A DNA stretch of 21,938 bases from the NCBI GenBank assembly GCA_015494375.1, contig WGBL01000411.1:1-21938 (forward strand). Direction: 5' to 3'. Made by a program: the position numbers and the translations under genes. Positions 14,408 through 21,820 of this stretch are shown piece by piece. The notes below the pieces were generated by a model. That model ran no database searches. It saw only the letters and a list, made by a program, of their open reading frames with translations, and was not told where the DNA came from. Position 1 is the stretch's first letter. Every line of letters begins with the position of its first letter. Source of the stretch: Hyphomicrobiales bacterium. GTDB lineage: Bacteria > Pseudomonadota > Alphaproteobacteria > Rhizobiales > S144-23.

Positions 14408-15966
14408 AGCTCCTCTTAGCCGCTCCCTCCCGTTCCTCCGGCAAGACAACGATCACCCTTGGATTGGCCGGTGCGCTCAGAGCGCGCGGGCTCAGCGTCC
14501 AGGCCTTCAAGAAAGGCCCCGACTATATCGACCCCATGTGGCTCAGCCGTGCCTCGGGGCGAGCGGCTTACAATCTCGACTTCAACACCCAGAGCCGTGA
14601 GGAAATCACGGCGCTCTTTGCCGCCAAGGCGGCCGGGGCCGACCTCGCGCTGATCGAGACGAACATGAGCCTTTTCGACGGCTCGCGCGCCGATGGCCGC
14701 GATGACAGCAATGCCGCACTTGCCAAGTTGCTGCGCGCGCCCGTCGTCCTTGTGGTCGATTGCAAGGGCATGGCGCGCGGCATCGCGCCGCTTTTGCTGG
14801 GCTACGCCAATTTCGATCCCGAGCTCGCCATTGCGGGCGTCATACTCAACCGCGTGGGCGGGCCCCGCCACGAGAAAAAGCTGCGCGCAGCGGTGCGTGA
14901 GTACACCGATATCCCCGTTCTCGGGGCCGTTGCCGCCGATTCCGAGCTCGCCATCCTCGAGCGCCATTTGGGGCTTGCAACACCCGGCGAGACCCGCGCC
15001 CTCGATCAGAAGATCGCCCGCATTGTCGATGTGGTGGGCCGCGGCCTCGACCTCGATCGGCTGGTTGCGATTGCGCGCGCCGCGCCCTTGCCCGCGCCGC
15101 CATCTCCACCCTTGCCTGAATCCCCATCTGCGCCCTTGCCCGCCGCGGCTGCAGGCTCAGATGCAACGCAGTCTCCAGCGTCTGCAGGGCGGCCCGTCCG
15201 CATCGCCATCGCCCGCGATACCGCATTCGGCTTTTATTATCCCGACGACCTCGAGGCCTTTGAAGCGGCGGGAGCCGCGCTCATCCCGTTCAATGCCTGC
15301 ACGGACCCGGCGTTGCCCGAATGCGACGGGCTCTTTATCGGCGGCGGTTTTCCCGAGACCCAGATGGCCGCGCTCGAGGCCAACCAGTCGTTGCGCGAGG
15401 ACGTGAGGCGCAAGATCGAGGCCGGCCTGCCCGCCTATGCCGAATGCGGCGGGCTCATGTATCTCTGCCGTGCCATCGTCTGGCAGGGGGCGCGGGCCGA
15501 GATGGCGGGCGTCATTGCGGCCGACGCGGTCATGCACCCCCGTCCCCAGGGGCGCGGCTATGTGCGGTTGCGTGAGCGCGCCGAGATGCCCTGGCCGCGC
15601 TTGCCTCGCATGGAAGCGGCCGAACAGAAAGCTGCGGGGGATGCCGCTCCCGGGCTTGCGGCCCACGACACGGCAGCCCCCAAGTCTGCGACCGCAGAGC
15701 CTGCAGCCCCCGCTCCCGAATATGTGGCCCACGAGCTTGCGGCCCAAGAGTTTGCGGCCCACGAGTTCCACTATGCGGGGCTCGAGGCGACCGGTGAGGC
15801 GTTCACATTTGCCTATGACGTCTTGCGCGGCGCCGGCATCGATGGCGCCCATGATGGCATCGTCTACCGCAACCTGCTGGCTGGTTTTGCACATCTCCGA
15901 CAGACACGCGACTGCCCCTGGGTCGCGCGATTTATCGCCTTCGTGCGTCGTTGCGCCCGCACCTGA
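14401..15966 (+). CDS. dsrN: DsrN, siroheme amidase (CobB/CbiA-like)
   Basis: Glutamine- and ATP-dependent amidase that makes siro(heme)amide, the DsrAB cofactor; homologous to cobyrinic acid a,c-diamide synthase. The N-terminal ATPase domain has the P-loop APSRSSGKTT (residues 8-17) and KKGPDYIDPMW. The C-terminal glutamine amidotransferase domain has AECGGLMYL with nucleophile C349 and the HEFHY motif at 454-458. At 521 aa it is longer than usual because of two repeat-derived insertions: a Pro/Ala-rich interdomain linker around residues 229-258 and a low-complexity stretch just before HEFHY. ATG 14401 with GGAG upstream is preferred over ATG 14377. Confidence 0.94.
   Translation: MAQLLLAAPSRSSGKTTITLGLAGALRARGLSVQAFKKGPDYIDPMWLSRASGRAAYNLDFNTQSREEITALFAAKAAGADLALIETNMSLFDGSRADGRDDSNAALAKLLRAPVVLVVDCKGMARGIAPLLLGYANFDPELAIAGVILNRVGGPRHEKKLRAAVREYTDIPVLGAVAADSELAILERHLGLATPGETRALDQKIARIVDVVGRGLDLDRLVAIARAAPLPAPPSPPLPESPSAPLPAAAAGSDATQSPASAGRPVRIAIARDTAFGFYYPDDLEAFEAAGAALIPFNACTDPALPECDGLFIGGGFPETQMAALEANQSLREDVRRKIEAGLPAYAECGGLMYLCRAIVWQGARAEMAGVIAADAVMHPRPQGRGYVRLRERAEMPWPRLPRMEAAEQKAAGDAAPGLAAHDTAAPKSATAEPAAPAPEYVAHELAAQEFAAHEFHYAGLEATGEAFTFAYDVLRGAGIDGAHDGIVYRNLLAGFAHLRQTRDCPWVARFIAFVRRCART
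15085..15140 (+). repeat. 24-bp in-frame repeat in the DsrN interdomain linker
   Basis: CCCTTGCC blocks recur at 15085, 15109 and 15133 with a 24-bp period. They encode PLPAPPSP, PLPESPSA and PLPAAAAG between the ATPase and amidotransferase domains. Confidence 0.8.
15724..15768 (+). repeat. 15-bp x3 in-frame repeat next to the DsrN HEFHY motif
   Basis: Units at 15724, 15739 and 15754 encode VAHEL, AAQEF and AAHEF (residues 442-456). The last unit forms the front half of the conserved HEFHY motif, so the family motif seems to have been duplicated upstream of itself. Confidence 0.85.
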
Positions 15967-16083
15967 GCGATACGCCCCTCGAGGCCGGCGGTATCTCGAC
16001 CACCTTCCATTCCCTTGCCAAGGTGCGCTATCGTTGCCCTTGGCAGGCGAATGAAGGTTGCGGATCGGTCAGGGAAAGGGGCC

Positions 16084-16509
16084 ATGGGCGGCCAACGCAA
16101 GTGGGCAGTGACGAGCAGCTTGGCCTTGCTGGCCTTGGCTCTCCTCTCGCCCGTCTCGCCATCTGTTGCGCGTGCTTCGGCTGCGGGTGACGCCGAGAAA
16201 GGCCGCAAGATTGCCGAGCAGCATTGCTCACGCTGCCATGTGGTTGGCGATTTCAACCCCACGGGCGGGATCTCGAGCACGCCCTCGTTTCAGATGCTCG
16301 TCAAGCGCCGGCCCGACTATCGCGCGCGTTTTTCGACGTTCTTTACCCGTCGGCCGCATCCGGCCTTTATCTCGATCGAGGGCATCGGGCGCCCCCACGA
16401 GGATTTGCCGCCCAATGCGGCGCCCATCGAGCTGCCACCAGAGGCGATCGATCACATTGTCGCCTTCGTCGAAGAGCTGAAAGAGAAATACGCAAAGCAG
16501 AGGCAATAG
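16084..16509 (+). CDS. Small exported monohaem cytochrome c, dsr-linked
   Basis: Periplasmic single-haem c-type cytochrome. ATG 16084 follows AGGGAAAGG and gives 141 aa starting with a Sec signal peptide (hydrophobic residues about 9-25, probable cleavage after ARASA). Haem motif CSRCH occurs near residue 44, followed by a conserved-looking STPSFQMLVKRRPDYRARFSTFFTRRPHPAF block. There is no methionine after the haem site in the C-terminal half; the only later Met is in FQML, so the sixth ligand is unclear. In-frame ATG 16051 is a less likely start. It follows dsrN by about 120 nt, where dsrR would be in Allochromatium. It may take electrons from sulfur oxidation or be an unrelated neighbour; function unknown. 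Confidence 0.85.
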   Translation: MGGQRKWAVTSSLALLALALLSPVSPSVARASAAGDAEKGRKIAEQHCSRCHVVGDFNPTGGISSTPSFQMLVKRRPDYRARFSTFFTRRPHPAFISIEGIGRPHEDLPPNAAPIELPPEAIDHIVAFVEELKEKYAKQRQ

Positions 16510-16625
16510 CTTGCGGATTCTCTCCTTCACGGCTCCCTGACGGAAGTACGCGGACCACGGACGCTGGGCGCGAGCCCCCGCTTGGATCGCAGGGCGCAGA
16601 TTGCGCGGTGCGGGTTAACTCCTTG

Positions 16626-16645
16626 TTGTCGCCCGTCGGCGACAA
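16626..16645. repeat. Perfect 8-bp inverted repeat before the Hpt gene
   Basis: TTGTCGCC and GGCGACAA are separated by 4 nt, about 35 nt upstream of the Hpt start. It could be an operator-like dyad or a small hairpin; there is no U-run for a terminator. Confidence 0.5.
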
Positions 16646-16679
16646 TCTGGCTTTGGGACGATTTGAGAGGCACTGAGCC

Positions 16680-17132
16680 ATGGAACCATTGCACGCGCGT
16701 GCCCATCGCGACGATCGCGACGAGAGCAACGACGGCTCGGCGGCCGAGCACATCCTCGATCGCGCCCACCTCGCCCGGTATACCGGGGGCGAGCCCGCAC
16801 TCGAGCGCGAGATTCTCGGGCTTTTTCTCGAGCAGGCGGCAACACTGATCGAGAAGCTGGCGGGCAATAAGCTGGCGGGCTCTCAGGCTCCCGACAGTTG
16901 GCGCTTTGCCGCCCATTCGCTCAAGGGCTCGGCGCGGGCGGTGGGCGCCTGGGAGCTGGCCGCCCTGGCCGAGCGTGCCGAGAAGATGCCCTCAGAGCCG
17001 CCTGCGGAAGAGGCCGAGTGCGCCGGCGGCCCCGATGGCGAGTGCGCCGCGCATGCGGCCATCATCGCCGAGCTACGCGAGGCCTATGGCCGCGTCGCCG
17101 CTGCCTGCGCCAGCGCTGCCGAGGGCGATTGA
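16680..17132 (+). CDS. Stand-alone Hpt (histidine phosphotransfer) protein
   Basis: Small all-helical protein of the Hpt family, which relays phosphoryl groups between histidine kinases and response regulators in the cytoplasm. Of its 150 aa, residues about 25-110 form the domain, recognisable by ILGLFLEQAATLIEKL and the phospho-accepting AAHSLKGSARAVGAWEL (His near residue 79). No kinase or receiver lies in the window, so it is an orphan. It carries a pentapeptide duplication KLAGN-KLAGS from a 15-bp repeat and a Cys/Glu-rich loop (EAECAGGPDGEC) after the active helix. Its partner and any link to sulfur metabolism are unknown. Confidence 0.85.
   Translation: MEPLHARAHRDDRDESNDGSAAEHILDRAHLARYTGGEPALEREILGLFLEQAATLIEKLAGNKLAGSQAPDSWRFAAHSLKGSARAVGAWELAALAERAEKMPSEPPAEEAECAGGPDGECAAHAAIIAELREAYGRVAAACASAAEGD
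16854..16883 (+). repeat. 15-bp in-frame duplication in the Hpt gene
   Basis: AAGCTGGCGGGCAAT (16854-16868) is followed by AAGCTGGCGGGCTCT (16869-16883), giving KLAGN then KLAGS in the Hpt protein. Confidence 0.85.
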
Positions 17133-17185
17133 GGAGCGCGTGCTCGGTCGGCAAGCATCCCCCCAGAACGCAGAGCCCCAATCCG

Positions 17186-17208
17186 GATCGCAGGCCCTCG
17201 CTGCGATC
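17186..17208. terminator. Possible bidirectional hairpin between convergent genes
   Basis: GATCGCAG and CTGCGATC form an 8-bp stem around a 7-nt loop in the 75-nt gap between the Hpt gene and the convergent KAS gene, touching the KAS stop. The position suits a shared terminator, but neither strand has a clear T-run. Confidence 0.35.
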
Positions 17209-18439
17209 ATTCCTCGGGTGCGGGCCCAAAGACGAGCACCGCATTGAGGCCGCCAAAGGCGAATGAGTTGCTCATGGCGTGGCGGACCGCGCGCCGCGCG
17301 GGCTCGTTGGGCGTATAGTCGAGATCGCATCCCTCGCCAGGTTCATCGAAGCCGATGGTCGGCGGCACGACCCCCTCGCGAATGGCCATGATGCTGGCGA
17401 CGGCCTCAACCGCGCCGCCCGCCCCCAGCAGGTGGCCATGCATGGATTTGGTCGAGGAGATCGCCAGCCGGTCGGCGGCCCGTCCGAAGACGTCGCGGAT
17501 GGCGCGGGTCTCGTTGATGTCGTTGATGGTGGTCGCAGTGCCGTGGGCGTTGAGATAGTCGATGTCGTCGGGCGCAAGGCCTGCATCGGCGAGCGCCAGC
17601 CGCATGGCCTCTTTCGGCCCCTCGACATCGGGGTTGACCATATCCTTGGCATCCGAAGTCATGGCAAAGCCCTTGAGCTCGGCGAGGACGGAGGCGCCGC
17701 GGGCGCGCGCATGGGCGAGATCCTCGAGCACCAGCACGCCCGCCCCCTCACCAAGCACCGTGCCGTTGCGGCGCTTGGCGAAGGGAAAACACCCCTCGGG
17801 CGAGAGCACGCGCATGGCCTGCCAGGCGCGCATGGTGCCGAACGTGATGACCGCCTCGCTGGCTCCGGCGACGCCGTAGTCGACGGCGCCGCGGCGAATG
17901 AGGTCGCGCAGGAGGCCGATGGCATGGGTTGCGGTTGAGCAGGCGCTGACGGTGCCGAAGGTGGGGCCGGTGATGCCGTATTCGATGCCGACGTGGGCTG
18001 CGGCCGATGAGCCGATAAAGCGCAACAGCGTAAGCGGATTCGTCGCCTTCTTGTTATGGATGAAGATATCGCGATAGCCGTTCTCGAGCGTGACAAGACC
18101 GCCCGCGCCCGAGCCGATGATCGAGGCCGCGCGCCCCGGGTTGGGCAGTGGCGGAGCGAGCCCCGCCTGGTCCATGGCTTCTTGCGCCGCCACGGCGGCG
18201 AATTGCGAATAGCGATCGGCGAGCAATAGTAGCTTGCTCTTGAGGTGGGCGCGCGGGTCGAAATCCTTCACCTCGCAGGCGATCTTGATATAGAGCTCGC
18301 TGGTATCGAAGCTCTCGATCTCCCCGACAGCCGAAACGCCGCCCATGAGCGCCTGCCAGAAGGCCTCGACACCGATGCCGATGGGGGTCACGGCGCCCAT
18401 GCCGGTGACGACGACGCGTCTGTTGTCCGACTGTGTCAT
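17207..18439 (-). CDS. Beta-ketoacyl-ACP synthase II, FabF/NodE-like
   Basis: Condensing enzyme that elongates acyl-ACP with malonyl-ACP. The 410-aa product starting MTQSDNRRVVVTGMG has the KAS II catalytic triad: C167 (SACSTATHA), H299 (NAHGTATT) and H336 (KSMHGHLLGAGG), with K331. Sequence features such as DLDYTPNEP and AMSNSFAFGGLNAVL recall both FabF and the rhizobial NodE branch. The start is set by homology; the ribosome-binding site is weak and GTG at 18484 is an in-frame alternative. It is transcribed after an ACP gene about 230 nt upstream, so it likely serves a dedicated ACP rather than bulk fatty acid synthesis. Product unknown. Confidence 0.9.
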   Translation of the reverse strand: MTQSDNRRVVVTGMGAVTPIGIGVEAFWQALMGGVSAVGEIESFDTSELYIKIACEVKDFDPRAHLKSKLLLLADRYSQFAAVAAQEAMDQAGLAPPLPNPGRAASIIGSGAGGLVTLENGYRDIFIHNKKATNPLTLLRFIGSSAAAHVGIEYGITGPTFGTVSACSTATHAIGLLRDLIRRGAVDYGVAGASEAVITFGTMRAWQAMRVLSPEGCFPFAKRRNGTVLGEGAGVLVLEDLAHARARGASVLAELKGFAMTSDAKDMVNPDVEGPKEAMRLALADAGLAPDDIDYLNAHGTATTINDINETRAIRDVFGRAADRLAISSTKSMHGHLLGAGGAVEAVASIMAIREGVVPPTIGFDEPGEGCDLDYTPNEPARRAVRHAMSNSFAFGGLNAVLVFGPAPEE

Positions 18440-18515
18440 GGCATGAAAGGACGGTCTGTCATGGTGTTGGAGATACCTTCTCACCGGCCGTCAGCGCGGG
18501 GGTCTGAGCTCTGGG

Positions 18516-18542
18516 GACGGATGCGACGGATGCGGCGGATGC
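18516..18542. repeat. 9-bp tandem repeat, three copies
   Basis: GACGGATGC, GACGGATGC and GGCGGATGC are contiguous in the spacer between the ACP and KAS genes. Confidence 0.75.
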
Positions 18543-18669
18543 TAAGCGAGGAGCGAGAGTACGCCAAGGCGGGGCGACGAAGCGATCGGGCTCTCGGTGG
18601 CGCATGCTCTTGGCGGCGCATGTGAAGCGCGGGCCCCTCTGGCCTCGCTATCATGAGGCGGGTTCATGC

Positions 18670-18945
18670 TCAGGCGGCGGCGCCGCTCGAGCTCGCACCG
18701 GACTCGGCCAGGAGCCCCCGCACCCGCTCGACCACGGTGCCAACCGTCTTGAAGTCCTCGACCTCCTCATTGGCATTATAGGGGATTTCGATTCCGAAGG
18801 TGTCCTCAATGTCGAAAACAATCATCGCAAGGTCGAGCGACTCGATCTCGAGCTCCTCGAGGTTGGTCTCGAGCGAGATGTCGTCTCTTGGCTCTTTCAT
18901 ATGCTTTTTGAGAATGTCGATGATTTTTGTTGCGACGTCGTCCAT
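18670..18945 (-). CDS. Acyl carrier protein (NodF-like, non-housekeeping)
   Basis: Acidic 91-aa acyl carrier protein. The phosphopantetheine serine is S36 in LEIESLDLAMIVFDIED, and the C-terminal VVERVRGLL resembles specialised ACPs such as NodF more than housekeeping AcpP (where DSLDTVELVMA is usual). The start at MDDVATKIIDIL has GAGGAG upstream on the minus strand; a longer frame reaching 18996 lacks support. It lies directly upstream of the KAS gene on the same strand, forming an ACP-KAS pair analogous to nodFE, with an acyl-CoA ligase diverging on the other side. The acyl chain made is unknown. Confidence 0.88.
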   Translation of the reverse strand: MDDVATKIIDILKKHMKEPRDDISLETNLEELEIESLDLAMIVFDIEDTFGIEIPYNANEEVEDFKTVGTVVERVRGLLAESGASSSGAAA

Positions 18946-19553
18946 CTGGCTCTCCTCAGGATCCGGCGACCGGTATGCCGGGAAGGCCGCCCGCACTCGG
19001 CATCGATCTGCAACTCCTGTTATTGCTTGCTATTCCAGTTGGCGAGCAAGGGCAAGCCGCATTGGCCCGACGGCCAACAGGCGATTTCAGCAATGGGTGG
19101 CCGTTCCAATCAATCCGCTGCCGTTTCTTCAGGCAATGCGCGGCCGTTCCAATCAGTCCGCAGCGTTTCGGAGCAATGCACGGCCGCCGGCGGCAACGCT
19201 TAGCTGAGCGCGGCATACACACAAACACCCAGGCTGGCGGCAGCGCCTGCTGGTTCGCATGCCCCATAATGCCCTAGAATTGCATCGTTTGCATCAATAA
19301 CAACGCCCCAAACTTTATGAGCCATGCTAAAAGACCAGAACGCGTGTCTCTTGTGCACCAAACGAACCGACTACCGTCGTTACATGGATTGGAACCTGAC
19401 CCCAGATGGAATCGATCCTGAGGGGCGGTCGTCAGGCGGCAAATGAGGCTGTCAAAGGCGGCAGGCAAGGTGGCAAGGCGGCACGCAAGCGAGGTAATCA
19501 AGCGCGCGTGACAGAGGATGGCTCGGGCGCGGGAACTGGGAGGAAGAACAGTC
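18946..19553. other. 608-nt divergent spacer between the ACP and ligase genes
   Basis: No gene is seen. It contains a roughly 40-43-bp repeat (19091-19190). An AT-richer stretch at about 19265-19400 probably holds promoters for one or both divergent genes, though no clear -35/-10 pair is evident. An AAGGCGGCA-rich microrepeat lies near 19430-19490. The ligase Shine-Dalgarno (GGAGGA) closes the spacer. Confidence 0.5.
19091..19190. repeat. About 40-bp repeat, 2.3 copies
   Basis: Units start with CAATG at 19091, 19134 and 19174. Copies one and two share GGCCGTTCCAATCARTCCGC followed by a GCCGTTTC- or GCGTTTC-like block; copy three is truncated after CAATGCACGGCCG. Confidence 0.8.
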
Positions 19554-21299
19554 ATGTCCAGCAATCCGCAACCTTCCGGGAGCGAGGCCAGGCAAGAGAG
19601 CGCTGCCCGCAATGAGGCCACCTATCCCTGGCTCAGTGCCTATCCAGAGGGTATCGACTGGTTCCAGGAGTTCGAGGGCACGCCCGTTCACGAGCTCCTC
19701 GAGAAGACGGCCCGCGACTATCCCGGGCACACGTGTGCGCACTTCCTTGGCAAGTCGCTCAGCTATGGCGAGATTGCGGGCCTTGTGGATCGGGCCGCGG
19801 CAGGGCTTCAGAAGGCGGGGGTGGGCGTCGGCACCAAGGTCGGGCTTTTTGTGCCCAACAGCCCAACGGCCATTATCTACTACTATGCGATCCTCAAGAT
19901 CGGCGCCACCGTTGTCAACTACAACCCGCTCTATACGGTTGAGGAGCTGACATTTCAGGTCAAGGACAGCGAGACCGAGATGATGGTCACGCTCGATTTG
20001 AAACTCCTGTTCGACAAGGTCGCGGCCCTGATCGAGAATGGCGCCCTCAAGCGCGCCGTCATTTGCTCGTTTACGGGGCTTCTGCCGGGCCTCAAGTCGA
20101 TGGCCTTCAGGCTCCTCAAAGGCAAGGAGCTCGCCAAGCCCCGGCAATCGACGATTGCCGACAAGCTCATTTTCGAGGACGCGCTCTTGGCCAATGACGG
20201 ACGCCCCGAGGTGCCCGAGATCGATGTCGAGCAGATTGCCGTCCTGCAATATACGGGCGGCACCACAGGCACGCCCAAGGGCGCAATGCTGACCCACGCC
20301 AACCTCACGATCAACGTGCAGCAGGTGCTGGCCTGGGCGCCCGACCTTCGCATCGGCGGCGAGAAGCTCGTCGGCGTATTGCCGTTCTTTCACGTCTTCG
20401 CCATGACCGGGGTCATGAATTTCGGCATCGCGCTTGCGAGCGAGATCGTCATCATGCCGCGGTTCGAGCTCAACCAGCTCCTCAAGATCCTTGATCGCCA
20501 GAAGCCGACGATCATGGCGGGCGTGCCTACGATCTTCAATGCCATCATGAACCACCCCAAGATCAAGTCCTACGACTTGTCCTCGCTCCGGCTTTGCCTC
20601 TCGGGCGGGGCGCCCCTGCCGCTCGAGGTCAAGCGCGGCTTTGAGGCGATCACAGGATGCAGCCTCGTTGAGGCCTATGGCCTGTCGGAGACCGCGCCGG
20701 CCGCCACCATCAATCCGCTCAACGGGCCGGTCAAGGAGGGCTCTATCGGCCAACCCCTGCCGCGCACCATCCTTTCGTTGCGCGACCTCGACAATCCGGA
20801 CCAAGAGGTGCCGCTTGGCGAAAAGGGGGAGATTTGCATCGCCGGCCCCCAGGTGATGAAGGGATACTGGAACCGGCCCGAGGAGACGGCAAAGACTTTC
20901 ATCGGCGAGTTCTTACGCACGGGCGACGTCGGCATCATGGATGACGAAGGCTTCACCTTTATAGTCGATCGTGTGAAGGACCTGATCATCTGTTCGGGCT
21001 ATAATGTCTATCCCCGGCGCATCGAGGAAGCGATCTATGAGTACGATGCCGTCGAGGAGGTGACCGTGATCGGCATTCCCGACGACTATCGTGGCGAGGC
21101 GCCCAAGGCCTTCATCAAACTCAAGGCGGGGCGCACCGCAAGCGCCGAGGACATTCTGAAACATCTCGAGCCTAAGCTCTCGAAGATCGAGATGCCGGCC
21201 GAGATTGAGTTCCGCGACGAGCTCCCGAAGACCATGATCGGCAAGCTCTCGAAGAAGGAGCTCAAAGAAGAGGAAGAGGCGAGACGATCGCATAAATGA
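19554..21299 (+). CDS. Long-chain acyl-CoA ligase (AMP-forming, FadD-like)
   Basis: ANL-superfamily enzyme that activates a carboxylic acid, most likely a long-chain fatty acid, to acyl-CoA via an acyl-AMP. The 581-aa product has the phosphate-binding motif YTGGTTGTPKGAM (233-245), the aromatic/adenine motif EAYGLSETAP, the core LRTGDVG, the hinge VDRVKDLIICSGYNVYPRRIEE and the catalytic lysine region PKTMIGKLSKKEL near the C-terminus. ATG 19554 has GGAGGA 9 nt upstream; an in-frame start at 19518 is less likely. It overlaps the following MerR gene by 4 nt (ATGA), forming a coupled unit. Substrate class is inferred from family and cannot be set from sequence. Confidence 0.92.
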   Translation: MSSNPQPSGSEARQESAARNEATYPWLSAYPEGIDWFQEFEGTPVHELLEKTARDYPGHTCAHFLGKSLSYGEIAGLVDRAAAGLQKAGVGVGTKVGLFVPNSPTAIIYYYAILKIGATVVNYNPLYTVEELTFQVKDSETEMMVTLDLKLLFDKVAALIENGALKRAVICSFTGLLPGLKSMAFRLLKGKELAKPRQSTIADKLIFEDALLANDGRPEVPEIDVEQIAVLQYTGGTTGTPKGAMLTHANLTINVQQVLAWAPDLRIGGEKLVGVLPFFHVFAMTGVMNFGIALASEIVIMPRFELNQLLKILDRQKPTIMAGVPTIFNAIMNHPKIKSYDLSSLRLCLSGGAPLPLEVKRGFEAITGCSLVEAYGLSETAPAATINPLNGPVKEGSIGQPLPRTILSLRDLDNPDQEVPLGEKGEICIAGPQVMKGYWNRPEETAKTFIGEFLRTGDVGIMDDEGFTFIVDRVKDLIICSGYNVYPRRIEEAIYEYDAVEEVTVIGIPDDYRGEAPKAFIKLKAGRTASAEDILKHLEPKLSKIEMPAEIEFRDELPKTMIGKLSKKELKEEEEARRSHK

Positions 21300-21760
21300 A
21301 TCGTGAACCAAAGCGGGGCGGGGACGAGCTGGCATCTGAAGACGATGAACGCGAGCCGCTCTACAGCATCAGCGATATAGCGCGCGAACTGGGTATGACC
21401 ACGCGCGCCATCCGCTTTTACGAGACCAAGGGGCTTATCAGCCCCCGGAGGGTGGCGGGCGCGCGTGCCTACTCACGCCGCGACCGCGCGCGCTTGCAAC
21501 TTATCAAGCGTGGCAAGCGGCTCGGCTTCTCGCTTGGTGAAATCGGCGAATACCTCGATCTCTATGACGTCGACCCGACGCAAATTCGTCAGATCAGCCA
21601 TCTCTATGACAAGGTTTGTGAGAAGATCGAACTGCTTGAACAGAAAAAGGCGGACATCGAGGAGACGTTGCGGGAATTAAAACGTGTACGGGCGCGCGCG
21701 GCAAGGGAGCTCAGGGCGCGCACGTCTCGCGATGGCGGAGAGGGGGAGAAACGGGAATGA
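21296..21760 (+). CDS. MerR-family transcriptional regulator
   Basis: Dimeric DNA-binding regulator of 154 aa. The MerR winged helix-turn-helix occupies residues about 21-90 (YSISDIARELGMTTRAIRFYETKGLI ... GFSLGEIGEYL), followed by a coiled coil at about 100-147 rich in Glu, Lys and Arg. There is no cysteine-rich metal-binding loop, so a metal sensor is unlikely. The ATGA overlap with the acyl-CoA ligase and the MerR type (resembling LiuR-like regulators of acyl-CoA catabolism) suggest control of fatty acid or branched acyl degradation. Targets probably include this operon and genes beyond the window; this is inference. Confidence 0.88.
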   Translation: MNREPKRGGDELASEDDEREPLYSISDIARELGMTTRAIRFYETKGLISPRRVAGARAYSRRDRARLQLIKRGKRLGFSLGEIGEYLDLYDVDPTQIRQISHLYDKVCEKIELLEQKKADIEETLRELKRVRARAARELRARTSRDGGEGEKRE

Positions 21761-21820
21761 GGCTGCGGAGCCTGAGATAGACGGGAATGAGCTGGCGGAG
21801 CTGGGTTCAGACGGCGACAG
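21751..21820. repeat. 30-bp repeat echoing the merR stop region
   Basis: ACGGGAATGA, the end of merR with its TGA (21751-21760), opens a 30-bp unit that is repeated at 21781-21810. A third partial copy starts at 21811 with ACGG. The rest to the window end (21938) shows no gene. Confidence 0.8.

Noticed and set aside
18604..19203. 199-aa plus-strand open frame over the ACP gene
   Set aside because: It is antisense to the acyl carrier protein, and its C-terminal part translates the 40-bp repeat.
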